Below, piece after piece: positions 59,699-64,000 of a DNA stretch of 64,000 bases. The translations under genes were made by a program, and so were the position numbers. Every line of letters starts with the position of its first letter. The first letter of the stretch is position 1. Where the stretch lies: the NCBI RefSeq assembly GCF_014218805.1, contig NZ_JACJUV010000008.1, forward strand, positions 62,001 to 126,000, given 5' to 3'. The stretch comes from Teredinibacter franksiae (lineage in GTDB: Bacteria; Pseudomonadota; Gammaproteobacteria; Pseudomonadales; Cellvibrionaceae). The notes under the pieces are model-generated. The model saw nothing but the letters and a program-made list of their open reading frames with translations, was not told where the DNA came from and ran no database searches.

Positions 59699-60694
59699 AT
59701 GATTCGTGCAAATCGTATTAGCCGGCGATATGGTGATTTCACCGCCGTCGACGGTGTTTCCTTCACTATTGAAGCTGGAGAAATCGTGGGCCTGCTTGGC
59801 CACAACGGCGCAGGCAAAACCACCATCATGAAAATGCTAACGGGCTATATAGAGCCCAGCGCGGGCGACATCTCAATTGACGAGCTTACGCTTGCAGACA
59901 ACGCCAACGCTATTCAGCAGTGGATCGGGTACCTGCCCGAGAACCTGCCGGTTTATCCTGAAATGACGGTTATGGACTACCTCTTTTATTGCGCACAAAT
60001 GCGCAACATTGCCGAAGCAAAACAGGAAGAGCATGTACTAGATGCCATATCCAAAACAGAGCTAACCAGCAAAGCGTTACAGCCAATCGCCACGCTTTCC
60101 CGTGGTTTCAAGCAGCGTGTTGGTGTTGCCCAGGCGTTAATCCATAACCCCAAAATATTAATTCTAGATGAACCAACCAACGGCCTAGATCCCAGGCAAA
60201 CACACCAGATGCGCGACCTGATTCGCGGCCTAGCCAAACAAGCTACCGTCATTATCTCCACCCATATAATGCAAGAAGTCGACGCCCTGTGTGACCGGGT
60301 GCTTATTCTGGACAATGGCGCACTTGCCGTGGACCAAACCATGGAGGTGTTACGCAGAAGCGATACGATTGCGTTAACCACCACAGCAACCGAAGCCAAT
60401 GTGAACGCGCATTTAGCCGAGTTTTACCTTAAAAACAACTCAGCGGAAACGCCGCCAGCGGTAATGGTTAGCACCACGGACAACCAAAACCTGTATCACC
60501 TACCTGTTACCGAACAAGTTAACATTCAGGCGCTCTGTTCGTGGATGAGTAATCAACTAGTACACGACAAAGACGAAATATTTGCCATACACCCACTGTT
60601 ACGTGATTTGGAAACTGTTTTTAGAAATATCCAAGAACTAAAAAATAACAATGCGCACAACCCCGAAAGCCCGGAGACTGCAGATGTTGCCTGA
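59699..60694 (+). CDS. ABC transporter ATPase, GldA-like
   Basis: A 331-residue cytoplasmic ATPase of an ABC-2 type exporter. Walker A GHNGAGKTT (about residues 37-45), the Q-loop region GYLPENLPVYPEMTV, signature LSRGFKQRVG, Walker B ILILDEPTNGLD, and the switch His in IISTHIMQEV are all intact. A C-terminal extension of about 100 residues follows. The ATG at 59699 has GGAG 7 bases upstream and is preferred over a TTG at 59687. The permease gene overlaps its end by 11 bases. In Bacteroidetes the related GldA-GldFG supports gliding; in gammaproteobacteria the role is not established. Confidence 0.92.
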   Translation: MIRANRISRRYGDFTAVDGVSFTIEAGEIVGLLGHNGAGKTTIMKMLTGYIEPSAGDISIDELTLADNANAIQQWIGYLPENLPVYPEMTVMDYLFYCAQMRNIAEAKQEEHVLDAISKTELTSKALQPIATLSRGFKQRVGVAQALIHNPKILILDEPTNGLDPRQTHQMRDLIRGLAKQATVIISTHIMQEVDALCDRVLILDNGALAVDQTMEVLRRSDTIALTTTATEANVNAHLAEFYLKNNSAETPPAVMVSTTDNQNLYHLPVTEQVNIQALCSWMSNQLVHDKDEIFAIHPLLRDLETVFRNIQELKNNNAHNPESPETADVA

Positions 60695-63644
60695 TAACAA
60701 AATATTCTCTACCGCTGCCATGCATGTAGCGGCCAAAGAGTTAAAGCTATTTTTCTCTTCGCCTATTGCTTACCTGTTCTTAGGCGTATTTGTTGCGTTT
60801 ACTTTATTTATTGTTTTCTGGGGGAAAGCTTTCTTTGCGCGGAACATAGCCGATGTTCGCCCCATGTTCGAATCAATGCCTGTACTGCTCATATTTCTTA
60901 GCGCAGCACTTACTATGCGCATGTGGAGCGAGGAACGCCGCAGCGGTACCCTTGAGCATGTATTAACCCTTCCTGTTTCCAGCTGGCAGTTTGTACAGGG
61001 CAAATTTGCCGCCTGTAAAATATTGTTGGTTATTGCCCTAATATTAACACTGCCACTACCTATAACGGTTTCACTCATAGCCGACCTTGACTGGGGGCCG
61101 GTTATTTCCGGTTATTTAGCGGCAGCACTTCTAGGTTCAGCTTACCTGGCCATCGGCCTGTATATTTCCAGCAGAAGCGACAATCAAATTGTTAGCCTTA
61201 TACTAACCACAGTGGTTTGTGGCATGTTCTACCTACTGGGTACAGGCGTATTTATTAAATTAGTCAGTAACGAAACAGCAGAAGTATTGCGCTCACTCGG
61301 CTCTGGCTCACGCTTTGAATCGATTACCCGCGGCGTATTGGATGTTCGCGACTTTTATTACTACATCAGCATTGCCGCTGTATTTTTAGTACTGAACCGT
61401 TACGGACTTGAAAAAGATCGCTGGGCAACCGACGGCGACAAAGCCCACCACAATCGCTGGCGCCTAAGCTCCGCGCTGGTACTAGCAAATGTTATCGCAT
61501 TCAATTTTGTGTTGGCGCCATTTTCTGCCTTACGTATCGATACCACCGAAGGAAAAATATATTCCATTGGCAAGGCCAGCCAGGGCTATTTAAAGCAACT
61601 GCAGGAGCCGTTACTTATTCGCGGCTATTTCAGTGCAAAAACCCACCCCTACCTTGCACCGCTTGTACCAGAAATTCAGGATTTATTAAAAGAATATGCA
61701 GAAGAAGGCGCAGGCAATATACGCGTTGAAATTGTAGACCCAGCCACGGACAGCGATGCCGAAGCAGAAGCCGGCAGCAAGTACGGCATAAAACCCGTGC
61801 CCTTTCGCGTCGATGACCGCTACCAATCTGCCGTGGTTAACTCCTACTTTAATATTCTTATTCAATACGGAGACGAATATAAAGTAATGGGCTTTGAAAA
61901 CCTCATTGAAGTTAATGCACGCGGTGAAAATGATCTGGACGTAAAGCTGCGCAATCCAGAATACGACATCACCAACACGATTAAGCAAGTACTTTATGCC
62001 TATCAATCTGGCGGCAATCTGTTTGATAGCATCAGCGGCAATGTTAGCCTTACCGCCTATATTTCCACCGAAGATCGCTTGCCAGAAACATTGCGCGAAT
62101 TTAATGGCGCCCTAAAAAATGTACTGACCAAGGCAACTGAAGATTCACGCGGAAAATTCTCTTTTGCTTTTGTCGACCCCGACGCTAACGGCGGAGCAGT
62201 CGCCGAGGAAATTGCTGACACCTACGGCTTTCAACCAATGGCATCGAGCATTTTTGACATTACAACCTTTTACTACTACTTAGTGCTCAGTAACGACGAG
62301 ATCGCTGTGCAAATTGCACTACCAGAAGATTGGACCGAAGACGCCCTTAACCGCGCATTGGACACAGGCCTTAAGCGCTTTGCCACTGGCTTTACCAAAA
62401 CTATCGGTATCGTTGCGCCGGAATCAAACCCCTATGCAGCACAAATGGGCCAGCCGGTACCCGCCAGCTTTGAAGCACTGCAACAATTACTCAACGAGAA
62501 TATGACCTCTAAACCGGCCAAAATTAACGCAGGGAAAGTAGCCGAAGATTTGGATTTGCTCATGGTTTTGGCGCCGGAAAATCTCGACGAAAAAGCCGTT
62601 TTTGCCATTGATCAATTTCTAATGCGCGGCGGAACCGTGGTAATGGCAACGTCGCCCTACAAGGCGCAAATACAACAACAGGGTTTAGTGGCCAACGCCC
62701 ACACCTCCAACCTCGAAGGCTGGCTTGAGCACCACGGGGTAACCATTCAAGACTCCCTGGTAATGGACACACAAAATTCAGCGTTCCCGATTCCTGTTGC
62801 ACGCCAAGTTGGTGCGTTCTCGGTACAGGAAATCAGCATGCTAGATTACCCCTACTTCCTCGAAATAAGAGAACAGGGATTAAATGCAGACAACCCGATC
62901 ACCTCTACCCTGCAACAACTGACAATCCCCTGGGCATCTCCCATTACGGTGAATGACGAAAAAAACACATCGCGCACGGTTGTGAAACTTGCTGAAAGCT
63001 CACCTTCCAGTTGGCTCAGTAAAGCACTAGATATCAACCCCCAAATGACAGAAAGCGGCGAGCCTAGCTTTACGGTTGGGGAATTTGTTGGCGCACAACC
63101 GTTGGCTATCGCCATAAGTGGGCGTTTTAATTCTTATTACACGGGAAAAGACTCACCACAACTGCAGAACAAAACCGACACGCCCGAAAACAAACAAGAT
63201 GACGCTAATACCGACGTTGCCACGGAAGAAAGCCCAGAGGTTATTAGCGGCATTATTGAGCACTCACCTGAATCTGCGCGCTTAATTGTGGTCAGCTCAA
63301 ACAGCTTTGCAGAAGATAGCGTACTGCGCATTCAAAGCTCTATGGCGGGCAACAATTACGTCAACCCGCAGCAGTTTGTTATAAACGCCGCGGAGTGGAG
63401 CCTAGAGGACGAAGGCCTGCTCAGTATCCGTTCACGCAGCCACTTTAACCGCACACTACCGCCACTAACCGACAAAGAGCGGCAGTTTTGGGAGGCCGTA
63501 AATTACAGCCTTGCTGTGGCCGGTCTATTACTGATTTACCTGTATGTGCATTGGAGAAGGCGAGCTAATGAATCACGGTATAGACAAATGCTGACCAACC
63601 TTGTGACAAAAACACACCGCGAAGAAGAAGGAGCTGCAGCATGA
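60684..63644 (+). CDS. Fused ABC-2 permease and GldG-like protein
   Basis: A 986-residue inner-membrane protein that joins two proteins usually separate in Bacteroidetes. Residues 1-240 are a GldF-type ABC-2 permease with six helices (IAYLFLGVFVAFTLFIVFW, MWSEERRSGTLEHVLTLPVSSW, LLVIALILTLPLPITVSLI and others). From about 260 on it is a GldG-like periplasmic part: a helix, then RIDTTEGKIYSIGKASQGYLK, a beta/alpha domain with LIRGYFSAKTHPYL, GGTVVMATSPYK, and a last membrane helix near the C-terminus (YSLAVAGLLLIYLYVHWRRR). The ATG at 60684 has GGAG 7 bases upstream. The stop overlaps the next start (ATGA). Confidence 0.88.
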   Translation: MLPDNKIFSTAAMHVAAKELKLFFSSPIAYLFLGVFVAFTLFIVFWGKAFFARNIADVRPMFESMPVLLIFLSAALTMRMWSEERRSGTLEHVLTLPVSSWQFVQGKFAACKILLVIALILTLPLPITVSLIADLDWGPVISGYLAAALLGSAYLAIGLYISSRSDNQIVSLILTTVVCGMFYLLGTGVFIKLVSNETAEVLRSLGSGSRFESITRGVLDVRDFYYYISIAAVFLVLNRYGLEKDRWATDGDKAHHNRWRLSSALVLANVIAFNFVLAPFSALRIDTTEGKIYSIGKASQGYLKQLQEPLLIRGYFSAKTHPYLAPLVPEIQDLLKEYAEEGAGNIRVEIVDPATDSDAEAEAGSKYGIKPVPFRVDDRYQSAVVNSYFNILIQYGDEYKVMGFENLIEVNARGENDLDVKLRNPEYDITNTIKQVLYAYQSGGNLFDSISGNVSLTAYISTEDRLPETLREFNGALKNVLTKATEDSRGKFSFAFVDPDANGGAVAEEIADTYGFQPMASSIFDITTFYYYLVLSNDEIAVQIALPEDWTEDALNRALDTGLKRFATGFTKTIGIVAPESNPYAAQMGQPVPASFEALQQLLNENMTSKPAKINAGKVAEDLDLLMVLAPENLDEKAVFAIDQFLMRGGTVVMATSPYKAQIQQQGLVANAHTSNLEGWLEHHGVTIQDSLVMDTQNSAFPIPVARQVGAFSVQEISMLDYPYFLEIREQGLNADNPITSTLQQLTIPWASPITVNDEKNTSRTVVKLAESSPSSWLSKALDINPQMTESGEPSFTVGEFVGAQPLAIAISGRFNSYYTGKDSPQLQNKTDTPENKQDDANTDVATEESPEVISGIIEHSPESARLIVVSSNSFAEDSVLRIQSSMAGNNYVNPQQFVINAAEWSLEDEGLLSIRSRSHFNRTLPPLTDKERQFWEAVNYSLAVAGLLLIYLYVHWRRRANESRYRQMLTNLVTKTHREEEGAAA

Positions 63645-64000
63645 ATAAAGCCGTAAAGATTCTCAGCATACTTTTGGCCGCACAGTTAATTTTTGTTCTG
63701 GGCACACACCTGTCTAGCCAAAAGGCCGATGGCCTTCCTTCCGCTGCACTTATGGACCCAGACACATTAATGAGCGAAGAAATAATCATTAACGGAGAAG
63801 GTAGCGAAACCAAACTGATCAAAACGGAGGATGGCTGGCAGCTGCCCGATTACGGCAACCTGCCCGCTAGCTCATCCAAAGTAGCGCAGCTATTAGACAC
63901 ACTGAAAAGCACCAGCGTAAACTGGCCGTTAGCCAGTTCTGAAGCCGCCGCAGAGCGGTTCGAAGTTGCAGATTCAAACGCACAAAAAAGTTTGACGTTT
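63641..64000 (+). CDS. DUF4340 protein, N-terminal part (cut by the window end)
   Basis: A 120-codon start of a gene that continues beyond the window. One N-terminal membrane anchor (KAVKILSILLAAQLIFVLG), then a periplasmic beginning with KLIKTEDGWQLPDYGNLPA and LLDTLKSTSVNWPLA, the typical start of DUF4340 proteins that accompany GldA/GldFG operons. The ATG overlaps the upstream stop (ATGA), so it belongs to the same transport unit. Function unknown; the frame is intact as far as visible. Confidence 0.85.
   Translation, partial: MNKAVKILSILLAAQLIFVLGTHLSSQKADGLPSAALMDPDTLMSEEIIINGEGSETKLIKTEDGWQLPDYGNLPASSSKVAQLLDTLKSTSVNWPLASSEAAAERFEVADSNAQKSLTF

Overview
The window comes from a marine-type gammaproteobacterium, most likely a member of the Cellvibrionaceae (Saccharophagus/Teredinibacter-like). 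This is inferred from the gltA | sdhCDAB-sucAB-lpd-sucCD block, the protein sequences, and the moderate, AT-leaning base composition. No rRNA, tRNA, CRISPR array or prophage was seen.

Layout. 1-5.5 kb holds housekeeping genes: gpsA, htpG behind a textbook heat-shock promoter, a DUF4156 lipoprotein, a YcdX-type PHP phosphatase and a glycine-zipper protein. 5.8-8.1 kb is a MASE1-CHASE histidine kinase gene broken by a 10-bp tandem duplication and an in-frame stop. It and the glycine-zipper gene lie between two copies of a diverged ~125-bp repeat. 8.6-13.7 kb (+) carries five outer-membrane lipoprotein genes (TPR, LPP20, LpoB-like, COG3014-like, LPP20) that look like a cell-wall synthase activator cluster. 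Converging on them, 13.97-30.7 kb (-) is one long run of twelve genes: a TolQ/ExbB-type stator, two ExbD/TolR proteins, a small periplasmic protein, a TonB-like AgmX/PglI protein with an FHA-like part, an outer-membrane barrel, two TPR proteins, a propeller-like lipoprotein, a thrombospondin-type-3 protein, a VWA lipoprotein and a PPC-like lipoprotein. The gene set resembles the Myxococcus AglRQS-Glt gliding machinery but ends in a surface/calcium-binding module. It is the best candidate here for an uncharacterised system.

30.7-45.8 kb is an accessory island. It has 1.4 kb of AT-rich non-coding DNA, a stand-alone protein with the catalytic residue pattern of edema-factor/ExoY nucleotidyl cyclases, a RAYT-type HUH transposase with four direct repeats at its 5' side, a probable immunity gene, and a 9.9-kb FN3-SpvB-FG-GAP-YD/Rhs polymorphic toxin gene.

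45.8-59.5 kb is the TCA-cycle block: sucCD, lpd, sucB, sucA and sdhBADC on the minus strand, divergent from gltA (+). Promoter-like sites for both directions lie in the 57.3-58.2 kb gap. 59.7-64 kb (+) is a Gld-type ABC system: ATPase, a fused GldF-GldG protein and the start of a DUF4340 protein cut by the window end.

All functional calls rest on reading motifs, gene lengths and gene order by eye. No database search was run.
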